Below, piece after piece: positions 8,233 to 16,356 of a stretch of 64,000 nt of DNA. Every line of letters begins with the position of its first letter. Position 1 is the first letter of the stretch. The DNA lies in assembly GCA_047600785.1 (NCBI GenBank), contig JASGKH010000001.1, positions 744,001-808,000 of the forward strand, read 5' to 3'. Below the pieces are notes generated by a model that was not told where the DNA came from, made no database searches, and saw nothing but the letters and a program-made list of their open reading frames with translations. The position numbers and the translations under genes are program-made. This DNA comes from Breznakibacter sp047600785. Its GTDB lineage: Bacteria > Bacteroidota > Bacteroidia > Bacteroidales > Marinilabiliaceae.

Positions 8233-8826
8233 ATGAAGAAGAATGTAGTTTTAAGCATGTTGACCATGGCAATGGTCGTGTTGTTCGCAAGCTGTGCTAA
8301 AGTTCCCCAGGCTGAAGTCGATGCTGCCAATGTAGCTATCGACTCTGCAAAAGTTGCCGAAGCTGCTGTGTATGTACCCGAGCAATTGGCTCAAGTTGAA
8401 GATTCTTTGAAATCTGCTCTTGCTGAAGTAGAAACTCAAAAATCTAAATTCTTCTCTAACTACGACAACGCTACCAAAACTTTGGTTTATGTTGCCGAAA
8501 CTGCTAAACAGGTTGGTGTTAACGCCCAAGCCCGCAAAGCTCAGTTGAAAGAAGAAATCGTTGCTCTTATTGCTGAAGTAACCAATTTGGTTGCCGAAAA
8601 CAAAGAGTTGACCAAAAAAGCTCCTAAAGGTAAAGAAGGCAAAGCTGCTTTGGAAGCTATCAACGCTGAATTGGCCGTAGTAGAAACTACCGTTACCGAA
8701 AGCCAAGCTGCTTACGACAATGGTCAATATGTTGGTACCATTGACAAAATCAAAGCTGCGAAAGACAAAGCCGTTTCTATCAAAGACGAATTGACCGCAG
8801 CCATCGAAAAAGTAGGTAAAAAGTAA
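8233..8826 (+). CDS. Ala/Lys-rich coiled-coil lipoprotein, candidate Braun-lipoprotein analogue
   Basis: 197 residues: a lipoprotein signal with lipobox LFASC (Cys at about 21), then an almost wholly helical, Ala/Glu/Lys-rich chain without Pro except near the start and one APKGKEGK turn. The segment YVPEQLAQVEDSLKSAL matches the DUF4398-type pattern of envelope helical proteins. The protein ends in VGKK, i.e. a C-terminal lysine as in E. coli Lpp. About 22 of its 36 Ala codons are GCT, a bias suggesting very high expression, and a strong terminator follows. Downstream are two L,D-transpeptidase-fold genes, the enzyme class that joins Lpp to peptidoglycan. The lipoprotein call is firm; covalent attachment to the wall is inference. 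Confidence 0.85.
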   Translation: MKKNVVLSMLTMAMVVLFASCAKVPQAEVDAANVAIDSAKVAEAAVYVPEQLAQVEDSLKSALAEVETQKSKFFSNYDNATKTLVYVAETAKQVGVNAQARKAQLKEEIVALIAEVTNLVAENKELTKKAPKGKEGKAALEAINAELAVVETTVTESQAAYDNGQYVGTIDKIKAAKDKAVSIKDELTAAIEKVGKK

Positions 8827-8853
8827 TTTGCTTGCCTGCTAAATAAATAAAAG

Positions 8854-8881
8854 TCCCCGGTTTTTGCCGGGGATTTTTTTT
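8854..8881 (+). terminator. Strong rho-independent terminator after the lipoprotein gene
   Basis: A perfect 7-bp GC-rich stem (8854-8860 with 8867-8873), 6-base loop and eight T residues to 8881. It lies 27 bp after the stop codon and separates a probably abundant monocistronic lipoprotein mRNA from the L,D-transpeptidase operon, which has its own promoter. Confidence 0.92.
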
Positions 8882-8890
8882 AGGGACCAA

Positions 8891-8922
8891 ATTGCGAATC
8901 ACCCCTATGGGTATTAACTTTG
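8891..8922 (+). promoter_or_regulatory. Bacteroidetes-type promoter for the L,D-transpeptidase operon
   Basis: TAACTTTG at 8915-8922 is an exact match to the Bacteroidetes -7 consensus TAnnTTTG. ATTG at 8891-8894 matches the -33 element (TTTG) at three of four bases, with a 20-base spacer. The start ATG at 8997 is about 70 bp downstream. Confidence 0.65.
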
Positions 8923-8996
8923 CAGCGATCCTCTTGAAAAAGGTATCACAAAGTTGGTTCACAAATATTTGTGTTGTCGTATAAAGAAGTATTTGG

Positions 8997-10112
8997 ATGC
9001 GTGCTGAAAGGAAAAGATCCTGGATTGTTTTTTTTGTTGTGGTAGCCGTAGTGGGCGGAATGGTAATTTGGTTTTTTAATTTGCCGGATCCCCCTGTTAA
9101 ACAGATGGATAAAGCGAGAGTGGCCATTGCTGAAGCCCAAAAATCGCACTCGGGCAAATACTCATCGACACTGTTCAATGAGGCTGTGTCCGGTTACGAT
9201 CAGGCTATGCAGCTTTGGGCAAAAGAGAACGACCGGATTTTTTTTCGTCGTGATTACAAAAAGATCAGCGACCTGGCCGTTAAATCCGAGCAGAAAGCCC
9301 GGTTGGCCCGTGAGAGGTCATTGAACAACATTGCAAGTTTTGAAAAACGGTTAAAAAAGCGAATTGCCGAGATCGAGAAAATCATTTTGTTGTACGACAG
9401 GAACTTCAATCGTATTCCCATTGACAATTACCTGACAAAAAAAGAGGCAAAGGCCAGAATATTGTTTTCCGAAGGTAAGCTCGCATTCAACAAAAAAGAC
9501 TATGTGGTCGGTGCCCCTAAAATCGATAAAGCCGGCGAGGATATCGAACTGGTGTACAATTTGTCGTTAAAGCGCATAAAAGAATATTTTGGAAAACACG
9601 AAGAGTGGATGAAAATGGCCGAAAAGGCCATTGAAGAATCCAAGCGCAAAAGTACCCAAGCTATCTTGGTCGATAAGTTTGCAGGAAAGTGTTACCTGTA
9701 CGATTCGGGAAAATTGAGACACACATGGGACGCCGAACTCGGAAAAAATTGGGTTGGCGAGAAAAAAATGAAAGGGGATAAAGCGACCCCCGAAGGCCAT
9801 TACCGGGTTATTGACAAGAAAGCCGGACGTGAAACTATTTATTATAAAGCTCTTTTGATAAACTATCCTAACGACGAGGACAAGCAACGTTTTTCGATTT
9901 CAAAAAAAAATGGCTTGATTCCCAGGTCGGCAGGTATAGGTAACAATATAGAAATCCATGGAGGAGGGGGGCGGGGAGCCAATTGGACCGATGGTTGTGT
10001 AGCCTTGGCCAACAACGACATGGACAAGATTTATTATGCAGTTCAGGTTGGCACTCCCGTAACCATTGTGGGGTCATTACGCCCCTTCCACGAAGTGTTT
10101 AAGCTGGATTGA
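8997..10112 (+). CDS. Membrane-anchored L,D-transpeptidase-fold (YkuD) enzyme with helical stalk
   Basis: 371 residues. One N-terminal membrane helix (about 9-29), then a helical stalk (about 35-210) beginning KARVAIAEAQKS and containing KYSSTLFNEAVSGYDQAM, the same DUF4398-like pattern as the lipoprotein. The C-terminal YkuD domain (about 218-360) has H321 in IHGGGG and C334 in WTDGC, the catalytic His and Cys. The usual SHGC is TDGC here, a variant seen in YafK-like members; E. coli YafK/DpaA removes Lpp from peptidoglycan rather than attaching it. So it may be a transferase or a detaching enzyme working in the periplasm. It is first in a three-gene operon. Confidence 0.88.
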   Translation: MRAERKRSWIVFFVVVAVVGGMVIWFFNLPDPPVKQMDKARVAIAEAQKSHSGKYSSTLFNEAVSGYDQAMQLWAKENDRIFFRRDYKKISDLAVKSEQKARLARERSLNNIASFEKRLKKRIAEIEKIILLYDRNFNRIPIDNYLTKKEAKARILFSEGKLAFNKKDYVVGAPKIDKAGEDIELVYNLSLKRIKEYFGKHEEWMKMAEKAIEESKRKSTQAILVDKFAGKCYLYDSGKLRHTWDAELGKNWVGEKKMKGDKATPEGHYRVIDKKAGRETIYYKALLINYPNDEDKQRFSISKKNGLIPRSAGIGNNIEIHGGGGRGANWTDGCVALANNDMDKIYYAVQVGTPVTIVGSLRPFHEVFKLD

Positions 10113-10170
10113 GCGCCAAACGTGGTTTGCCCTGCATTGGCCACGTCCGTCGTATGTTGCGGAACAATTT

Positions 10171-10950
10171 ATGCAGGCAAGTACAGTTACAACTCAAATG
10201 TTCATGCAAATGGATGCAAACAATATTCAAACAAGTGCCGATCACGTTGACGAGAGAGGGCAACAGCGATCAGGAATGGCCAAAGTTTTTGTGCTCTTGG
10301 CCAAGGTAATTGGTTTTGTCCTGTTTTTGGGCATAGTGCCCTTGTTCCTTGTTTTTTGGATACAGCCCGTACAGAATTTGGGTGTGAAATTGTTCTCTCC
10401 GGGTTATCATCTGGTCAACGATTCTGTGCCGGTTGATTATGAAAAAGTAGCTGTGCAGGCAGAGAAAGAGTTGGTGAGAAACCGGACAAAGCTCAACGCT
10501 TTCGTGCCAAAGCAATCTTATATCGTCATCAACATCACCGAAAATAAATTTTGGCTTTACGATGCAAAAAACAATCTGGTCCGTGAAGGGGTCTGTTCAA
10601 CCGGTAGTCAGGTTATACTCGACAATGGCGTGAGGAAATGGACGTTTAAGACTCCCAAAGGAGTCCATAAGATTATCAGCAAAGTTAAGAATCCCGTTTG
10701 GACAAAGCCCGACTGGGCATTTATCGAGGAAGGGCTTCCCGTGCCGGGGCCTCGACATCCATCGCGCTATGAGCCCGGTGTGCTGGGCGATTTTGCGTTA
10801 CACATGGGTGACGGGTACATGATACACGGAACCATTTACCAACGTTTTCTGGGAATGCCTGTTACCCATGGTTGTGTGAGGTTGGGCGACAAGGAACTTG
10901 AAGATGTGTTCAAAACATTGGTGGTAGGTTCCAAAGTGTTCGTTTATTGA
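10171..10950 (+). CDS. Membrane-anchored L,D-transpeptidase (ErfK/YbiS type)
   Basis: 259 residues from ATG 10171; the frame is open to 10066 but that part overlaps the previous gene, and ATGs at 10198, 10204, 10210 and 10273 are alternatives. A membrane helix (about 37-60, VFVLLAKVIGFVLFLGIVPLFL) anchors the protein. The YkuD domain begins at YIVINITENKFWLYDAKNN and carries H219 (IHGT) and the full signature THGCVRL with H233 and C235. This is a standard L,D-transpeptidase active site for 3-3 cross-links or for attaching a lipoprotein lysine to diaminopimelate. It lies 58 bp after the first YkuD gene and 26 bp before the next gene. Confidence 0.88.
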   Translation: MQASTVTTQMFMQMDANNIQTSADHVDERGQQRSGMAKVFVLLAKVIGFVLFLGIVPLFLVFWIQPVQNLGVKLFSPGYHLVNDSVPVDYEKVAVQAEKELVRNRTKLNAFVPKQSYIVINITENKFWLYDAKNNLVREGVCSTGSQVILDNGVRKWTFKTPKGVHKIISKVKNPVWTKPDWAFIEEGLPVPGPRHPSRYEPGVLGDFALHMGDGYMIHGTIYQRFLGMPVTHGCVRLGDKELEDVFKTLVVGSKVFVY

Positions 10951-10976
10951 TGGTGGGTTGATTAAAAAATTACAAT

Positions 10977-11759
10977 ATGGCTCGTTTCTTTAAAGCTTTT
11001 TTTGGTTTTGTATCAAAATACCGTATTGCTCAAATAGTTATTGGCTTGTGTTTGGCGGTAATGATCGTGTATACGGTGGTGGGGGTGTTGGCTGCCCGTA
11101 AAAGAATTGCCGAGATGAACGGACTTTACATGCCCGAAAAGCGGATGGAAGGCAATGATGATCAGCAGGTTTTTGAAACCCGCAAACAAAATTCGTTCGA
11201 TTTGGCGCGGTTGACCTTGGCCAAGAGTGATTCCGTATCGATGCTGATCGATCTGGTCGATAGCCTTGTCACGCTGAATCTTAAAGGTGTAACGGTGCAC
11301 AAAGCCAAAATCGTTAATTATTCGAAAAGTGCATTGTTTGATGCGCTTCACCCCGATGCGTTGGTGAACATGATGTCAAAGCCGATGCAGGTGAAAACTT
11401 ATTACAGCTCCATTGTAAAGGAGCCGCGCATATACAAAAAGGCACCCAAGGATACTATTGAAGCTGCTACGCAGGAATTGGAGCAAGACACCATGGTGGC
11501 CCACCTCCCTTCGTTCTATTTTCTGGGTCTTGACAATGACATCCAAATATCATTCATGCATGAGTTCGAAAAAGAACATTCCTACTTCCCATTGGTCAAG
11601 AACCAAAAGATCGGCCAGTTTAAGGCTGCTACCGATTCGTTGAAAAAGTTTGCGTTGCCTGAGTATTTGCCATACATCAATATTGAAATGGCCAAATCGG
11701 ATGCGACGACGGTATTTCGGGCGATTCCCCAGCATGCTTACGTGGCTATACGGTTCTGA
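10977..11759 (+). CDS. Unknown membrane-anchored envelope protein of the L,D-transpeptidase operon
   Basis: 260 residues; I do not recognise the family. One N-terminal membrane helix (about 15-38, RIAQIVIGLCLAVMIVYTVVGVL) is followed by a soluble domain that should be periplasmic, with mixed strand and helix character and no cysteines or obvious catalytic motif. It ends in a HAYVAIRF strand. It starts 26 bp after the second L,D-transpeptidase and is followed by a terminator, so it is the last gene of that operon. A structural or regulatory part in wall remodelling is a guess from context only. Confidence 0.7.
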   Translation: MARFFKAFFGFVSKYRIAQIVIGLCLAVMIVYTVVGVLAARKRIAEMNGLYMPEKRMEGNDDQQVFETRKQNSFDLARLTLAKSDSVSMLIDLVDSLVTLNLKGVTVHKAKIVNYSKSALFDALHPDALVNMMSKPMQVKTYYSSIVKEPRIYKKAPKDTIEAATQELEQDTMVAHLPSFYFLGLDNDIQISFMHEFEKEHSYFPLVKNQKIGQFKAATDSLKKFALPEYLPYINIEMAKSDATTVFRAIPQHAYVAIRF

Positions 11760-11817
11760 GGAGCTGGTGTCCGGGAATTCAGGAGCTTGGAAAGGTAGAT
11801 GCGGCGATAAAATTTTG

Positions 11818-11852
11818 AATGCCGATCGTTGGGTCAACGGTCGGCATTTTTA
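11818..11852 (+). terminator. Terminator between the L,D-transpeptidase operon and the convergent MFS gene
   Basis: An 8-bp stem (11818-11825 with 11841-11848) extended by a GTT/AAC pair inside, followed by a T-run on the plus strand. The hairpin overlaps the last codons of the convergent MFS gene, whose stop is at 11834-11836, so it may act on both strands. Confidence 0.75.
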
Positions 11853-13216
11853 TTTGTACCCCTGAATATGGAAAACCAAATTCCTAAAACACATAAGGTT
11901 CCCAGTGTGATAAATCCATAATTGACAGCCTTTAGAAAGAGTGTATTATCGACTTCGTTGACGGGAGTATTGCCAAAAATGATCGAAAAAAGAAGTGCGG
12001 TAATCGTCATGCTCACCATTTGTCCGATAATGCGCATGGTGGCTGCCGTACCCGATGCCACTCCCAACAGCTGTGGTGTTACCGACCCCATTATGGTATT
12101 GATATTGGGCGATGAAAAAAGACCGAAACCGATACCCATTACCACAAGTAATCCAATAATAAGGTAATTGCTGGTGTAGGGGGTTAGCGTGGAAAAAACG
12201 AATAATCCTATTGAAATCAGCAGCATACCCGCCGATGCCAACCCGCGGGCACCCATTTTATCGGACAATATTCCGGCAACCGGAGAAACCAGTACCTGAA
12301 CAATCGGTTGGACCACCAACAAAGTACCAGCTTGCGATGGGGACATTAATTTAATCTTTTGCAGGTATAAGCTGACCAGAAATACAACCGCGAAAGTGGC
12401 CGAGTAATTTATCAAAGCCGCAAGGTTCGAAAAGGCAAACAGTTTGTTCTGTGTAAAAAGTTCAATCTTGAATAGAGGATTGGCGCTGTTTTTCTGCGAA
12501 ATGACAAACAGTGGGAAAAGAATGAACGATAGGCCCAAAACCAGCCAAGAAAAAAGATTGGGCAAGTGGGACGCCCCATATACAAATGCAATTAGAAAAC
12601 CTCCATAAAGCAACGAGCCAATATAATCGAACCCATTGGAACTTTGGGCCATTGTATTATTCTTCATCCACCTGAAAGCTAAAAACGCGGCCACCGCGCC
12701 CAATGGGGCCGATACAAAGAAAATGCTGTGCCATCCCCATTGCTGTGTTAGGATGCCTCCGATAAAGGGACCCATCGACAAGCCCAGATAAACCGATGCC
12801 ACGTTGATACCCAATACCCTTCCCCGTAGGTTGGGTGGAAAAAGACTTACCAGAATGGCTGCCCCGGTAGTGGTCGTCATAGCCGCACCTACGCCCTGCA
12901 GCACCCTAAATACAATCAGGGCGATGCCGCTTGTGGCCAATCCGCACAAAAGGCTTGACACCGCAAAAACGACAATGCCGGTTCGGTAAGTGCGCACCTG
13001 GCCCCAATTGTCGGCAATTTTGCCTGCTGGAAGCAAAAAGACCGCTGACGAAAGTAAAAATGCGTTAATGATCCATCCCAACTCAGAAGAAGACAATTGC
13101 ATTGCCTTTTCAATGGTTGGTAATGCCACGTTCACCGATGAGATCAGGAACGGCCCCATAAACGAGGTCGTGATCGCAATGAACAATGCCGAGCGTTGTG
13201 TGGAAGTCATTTTCAT
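11834..13216 (-). CDS. MFS transporter, DHA2/EmrB-QacA type (14 helices)
   Basis: 460 residues of hydrophobic segments consistent with 14 membrane helices. Family marks include motif A-like DNWGQVRTYR after helix 2, the helix-4 RVLQGVGAAM segment, motif C-like GLSMGPFIGGIL in helix 5, and PPNLRGRVLG between. These define drug:proton antiporters of the EmrB/QacA subfamily. The EmrA and TolC partners are not beside it. It stands alone, convergent with the L,D-transpeptidase operon and downstream of deaD on the same strand with a hairpin between. The substrate is unknown; multidrug export is the usual assignment. Confidence 0.9.
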   Translation of the reverse strand: MKMTSTQRSALFIAITTSFMGPFLISSVNVALPTIEKAMQLSSSELGWIINAFLLSSAVFLLPAGKIADNWGQVRTYRTGIVVFAVSSLLCGLATSGIALIVFRVLQGVGAAMTTTTGAAILVSLFPPNLRGRVLGINVASVYLGLSMGPFIGGILTQQWGWHSIFFVSAPLGAVAAFLAFRWMKNNTMAQSSNGFDYIGSLLYGGFLIAFVYGASHLPNLFSWLVLGLSFILFPLFVISQKNSANPLFKIELFTQNKLFAFSNLAALINYSATFAVVFLVSLYLQKIKLMSPSQAGTLLVVQPIVQVLVSPVAGILSDKMGARGLASAGMLLISIGLFVFSTLTPYTSNYLIIGLLVVMGIGFGLFSSPNINTIMGSVTPQLLGVASGTAATMRIIGQMVSMTITALLFSIIFGNTPVNEVDNTLFLKAVNYGFITLGTLCVLGIWFSIFRGTNKNADR

Positions 13217-13261
13217 ACAACAACGATAACTAAAATATGGTTGTCATTCTTTCAAACAAGT

Positions 13262-13285
13262 AGGGCCTGTACGGTGACAGGCCCT
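13262..13285 (-). terminator. Hairpin after the DEAD-box helicase gene
   Basis: A perfect 9-bp stem (13262-13270 with 13277-13285) and 6-base loop, 16 bp past the helicase stop. The minus-strand tail is only weakly T-rich, so termination may be partial. Confidence 0.55.
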
Positions 13286-13301
13286 TGTGTAGTGGTTTTT
13301 C

Positions 13302-15044
13302 TTATCGGCGTTTAAATGAGCGCGAAGATTTCTTGTCCGAATGGCGCGCTTCGCTTCTGCGGCCGAAGTCACCTTTGGGGCTGCTTCCCCTGTCCCTTCT
13401 GAAGCTTCCGCCCCCGTGGTGGTCTTTTTTTGATTCGCTGCGTGCTTCAGCTACTTCTACCGAAACCCTTTCGCCCCTAAACCTTGTGTTGGTAAGGGAT
13501 TCGATCATTAAGCTTTCGTTCTCTGTTTCAACCTCGAAAAACGAAAAGTTTCTGAGTATCTCGATTTTGCCCAACTCAATACCACGTTGGCCTGTGGCTT
13601 GTTCAATAAGCGAAAACAAAGCCGGAGGGGTAAAATTGTTCGCTTTCCCCAAATTGATGAACAGCCTGCTGAAACCGGCACGTCCTACACCTGGTTTATC
13701 CTTTTTTCGACCGTCCTCATGGATGTTCAAATCGGGAGAATTTTCATAATATTTCAAAAACGTCGTAAATTCTGCCGATACGAACCGTTTAATCAATTCT
13801 TCGCGGTCGATGCTTTCCAGTTTCTTGTAAATTTCCTCCATTAGTGGTTCTACCTGCTCTTGGTTCACCTCCGTCTGTTCGACCTTGTCAATGAAATGAA
13901 GCAATTGTTTTTGGCAGATCTCAGGGCCGTTGGGAACCATTTTACGCTCAAATGTAATTTTGGCCATGCGTTCGACATCTTTTAGCTTGCCTTTTTCCTT
14001 TGAGTGAACAATGGCGATCGATTCTCCCGACCGGCCGGCCCTTCCGGTACGACCGCTTCGGTGGATATACACCTCGGGGTCGTCAGGCAGGTTATAGTTG
14101 ATCACGTGTGTCAATTCGTTGACATCGATACCGCGTGCGGCCACATCGGTAGCCACGAGCAGCTGGAGGTGGCGGTTACGGAAACGTCCCATTACCTGGT
14201 CACGTTGTACCTGCGATAAGTCACCGTGTAACGCTTCGGCATTATAGCCGTCGGCGATTAGCTTGTCCGATACTTCTTTGCATTCCTGACGGGTACGGCA
14301 AAACACGATCCCGTAAACCCCGGGATAGATATCGGCCACTCTTTTCAGTGCATCGTAACGGTCGCGGGCATGGACCAAATAGTACATATGCTTCACGTTT
14401 TTGGCACCTTCGTTGCGCGAACCAACACTGATCTCATCGCGTTCGCGCATATACCGGTTGGCCATTGCCGAAATCTCTTTGGGCATGGTGGCCGAAAAAA
14501 GCAACGTTTGCCGTTCGCTAGGCGTTTGGCCGATAATGGCATCCAGCTCGTCTTTGAAGCCCATGTTGAGCATTTCGTCGGCTTCGTCTAGGATCAGCCA
14601 TTTAATACCTTCGAGTTTAAGCACATGACGGTTGATAAGGTCGTTGACTCGTCCCGGAGTCCCCACTACAATTTGTGAACCTTGTTTCAGGGCCCGGATC
14701 TGTGTCCTGATTTCGGCACCCCCGTAAACGGCCGTGACTTCAAGCCCTTTACGGTACTTCGAAAACCTGCGCAGGTCTTCGGTAATCTGGAGGCACAATT
14801 CTCGTGTAGGGCAGAGTACGAGTGCCTGGACGCTGGGATCGCCGATTTGGATCTGATCCACCACAGGGAGACCGAAAGCCGCTGTTTTACCTGTTCCTGT
14901 TTGCGCCAAAGCCACCAAATCCTGTTCGGACTTAAGTAGGGTGGGAATCGTTTGGACCTGAATGGGGGTTGGCGTAGTAAAACCTAGTTCATCAATGGCT
15001 TTTAAAACTTCCGGACTCAGCCCTGTTTCTTTAAATGTTGTCAT
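13302..15044 (-). CDS. deaD: DEAD-box ATP-dependent RNA helicase (DeaD/CsdA type)
   Basis: 580 residues from the ATG at 15042-15044, starting MTTFKETGLSPEV; a longer frame to 15077 is less likely. Helicase motifs in order: Q motif (FTTPTPIQ), I (AQTGTGKT, about 47-54), Ia (PTREL), Ib (TPGR), II (DEAD, about 150), III (SAT), V and VI (HRSGRTGRAG, about 325). After a helical linker, a DbpA-type RNA-binding domain (FINLGKANNFTPPALF) is present, and the last 40 residues are Gly/Arg/Lys/Ser-rich. This layout is that of DeaD/CsdA proteins, which help ribosome assembly and mRNA unwinding, often in the cold. A TAnnTTTG box lies about 95 bp upstream. Confidence 0.93.
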   Translation of the reverse strand: MTTFKETGLSPEVLKAIDELGFTTPTPIQVQTIPTLLKSEQDLVALAQTGTGKTAAFGLPVVDQIQIGDPSVQALVLCPTRELCLQITEDLRRFSKYRKGLEVTAVYGGAEIRTQIRALKQGSQIVVGTPGRVNDLINRHVLKLEGIKWLILDEADEMLNMGFKDELDAIIGQTPSERQTLLFSATMPKEISAMANRYMRERDEISVGSRNEGAKNVKHMYYLVHARDRYDALKRVADIYPGVYGIVFCRTRQECKEVSDKLIADGYNAEALHGDLSQVQRDQVMGRFRNRHLQLLVATDVAARGIDVNELTHVINYNLPDDPEVYIHRSGRTGRAGRSGESIAIVHSKEKGKLKDVERMAKITFERKMVPNGPEICQKQLLHFIDKVEQTEVNQEQVEPLMEEIYKKLESIDREELIKRFVSAEFTTFLKYYENSPDLNIHEDGRKKDKPGVGRAGFSRLFINLGKANNFTPPALFSLIEQATGQRGIELGKIEILRNFSFFEVETENESLMIESLTNTRFRGERVSVEVAEARSESKKDHHGGGSFRRDRGSSPKGDFGRRSEARHSDKKSSRSFKRR

Positions 15045-15139
15045 AAAATTTTGTATAGATGAAAACCTGCCCCACATTCAGTTTTTCTCCCTCTGCGGTG
15101 CATGTCCACCGTGCTTTCGCGGTGTTGTTAATTTGGGCG

Positions 15140-15147
15140 CAAAGATA
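15140..15147 (-). promoter_or_regulatory. -7 box of the deaD promoter
   Basis: On the minus strand this reads TATCTTTG, an exact TAnnTTTG match. The -33 position carries only a T-run (A-run 15162-15168 on plus) rather than TTTG. It predicts a leader of roughly 90 nt. Confidence 0.5.
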
Positions 15148-15356
15148 GCTGAATTTTCGGTAAAAAAACTGGTTCTATTGTTTTTTTGCGACAATTAACA
15201 CGATGAAACATTTTGAGATTCAAAAGTTTGACGGAAGATGAGGCTCCAAATGCAATGCAATGTGATGTAGAAGATGTTTTGTTTAGTCGGAGGTACACCG
15301 TCGTAGAAGATCTTTTACTTGATGGACGACTTTAGCTCCGTTTCACATTTAACAAA

Positions 15357-15397
15357 AATGAAAAAAACAAACCGCCGGCTTCGTTAAGCACGGCGGT
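15357..15397 (-). terminator. Rho-independent terminator after the GIN-domain gene
   Basis: Arms 15369-15376 and 15390-15397 form an 8-bp GC-rich stem. On the minus strand it is followed by a long T-rich run (A-rich 15357-15367 on plus). Confidence 0.8.
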
Positions 15398-15512
15398 TAT
15401 TGCCTGGTTATACTTTGAGTCTTTGCTCTAGTTTAGATTAATACGTCCACATTGGTTTTCGGATTGTTTTTTTACACTAACGGTGTCATGTTATTGACGA
15501 AAGGTGGATGTG

Positions 15513-16205
15513 CTATCTTCGGTATATGTCCGATCCGCCTGATTCGGTTAACTCCTTTATTGCCGGATTGCCGATATAACCGATGTTGCTTCCGTCGTTG
15601 GCATTGGCTTCCAGATTTATTGCAACATTGACAATGGCATCGGAACCGCCGTTGGCCGTAATTTCGCAATGGTCGGCTTTAAGCTCTCCCGCGTTTAAGT
15701 CACTGCCGCTGCCCACGATCGCTTTTAAAGAACGGGCCTTTCCGGAAACTTTCACTCCGCTACCCTCCCGTGCGTTGATTCTAAGTGTTTGGCATTCGAG
15801 GGTGATGTATATATCGGCACCACTATGGGCTACGATAGAAAGATTGCCAAGACCGAAAACACCGGTGCCGTACACATCGGCACCACTTATGGCGATTAAC
15901 GATTTTAGCTGGTTGAATGCCACATACACTTTGGGTGATTTCTCATAGCCCCAGCGCATGGGTTGTACGGCCTTTATAATCAATACACTGTCCGATATTT
16001 TTGTTTGGATCCGGTCGATGTATTCGACCGGACTTTCCACCTCAATGCTTAACGTATCACTTTGTTTCAGGTGCAAATCGATGCCCGAGCCTACTTCGAT
16101 GGTGTGGAATGGTTTTGCCGGTCGTATTGATTTTTCCTGGGCTTTAACACAAAATGTGGCCAACGAAAGAGAAAAGGCTGTAATAGAAAGATATTTGCAC
16201 ATCAT
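15513..16205 (-). CDS. Secreted GIN-domain (DUF2807) protein
   Basis: 230 residues. A signal peptide (about 1-22, ending VKA before QEK) leads to a repetitive beta-rich domain with the FxxIEVGSGIDLHLKQSD start typical of the GIN head domain. Regular turns of SGADVYG, SGADIYI, GSGVKVSG, GSGSDLNAG and GGSDAIV type follow, suggesting a right-handed beta helix. It ends SGGSDIYRR without a recognisable T9SS sorting domain, so it is probably periplasmic or outer-membrane associated. Function is not known for most family members. It is a single gene with its own terminator. Confidence 0.88.
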   Translation of the reverse strand: MMCKYLSITAFSLSLATFCVKAQEKSIRPAKPFHTIEVGSGIDLHLKQSDTLSIEVESPVEYIDRIQTKISDSVLIIKAVQPMRWGYEKSPKVYVAFNQLKSLIAISGADVYGTGVFGLGNLSIVAHSGADIYITLECQTLRINAREGSGVKVSGKARSLKAIVGSGSDLNAGELKADHCEITANGGSDAIVNVAINLEANANDGSNIGYIGNPAIKELTESGGSDIYRR

Positions 16206-16292
16206 GCTGAAAGTTCATCGGTATGTGAAAGTTATGTGATTTATTTCTATTGCACCACTTTTTTTGACGGGTCATTGGCAATATGTTTGTGA

Positions 16293-16332
16293 TTAAAAGA
16301 CAAAAGCCGCAAGGAAATTCCGTTGCGGCTTT
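16293..16332 (-). terminator. Rho-independent terminator after aroA
   Basis: A perfect 10-bp stem (16303-16312 with 16323-16332) with a 10-base loop, followed on the minus strand by a T-rich stretch to about 16293. It lies 25 bp past the aroA stop. Confidence 0.85.
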
Positions 16333-16356
16333 ATGGGATCAATGAGATGGAGGCGT

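Larger units (their letters stand above)
15045..15512. other. Intergenic region between deaD and the GIN-domain gene
   Basis: About 470 bp without a convincing gene. It holds the deaD leader and -7 box (15140-15147) and, at the other end, the terminator of the GIN-domain gene. In between are two imperfect copies of a TAGAAGAT-TTTT motif near 15268 and 15304, of unknown meaning. Confidence 0.6.

Noticed and set aside
15260..15320. Two imperfect TAGAAGAT-TTTT copies upstream of deaD, considered as a cold-shock or regulator site
   Set aside because: They lie upstream of the predicted deaD start site, differ from one another, and match no motif I know.
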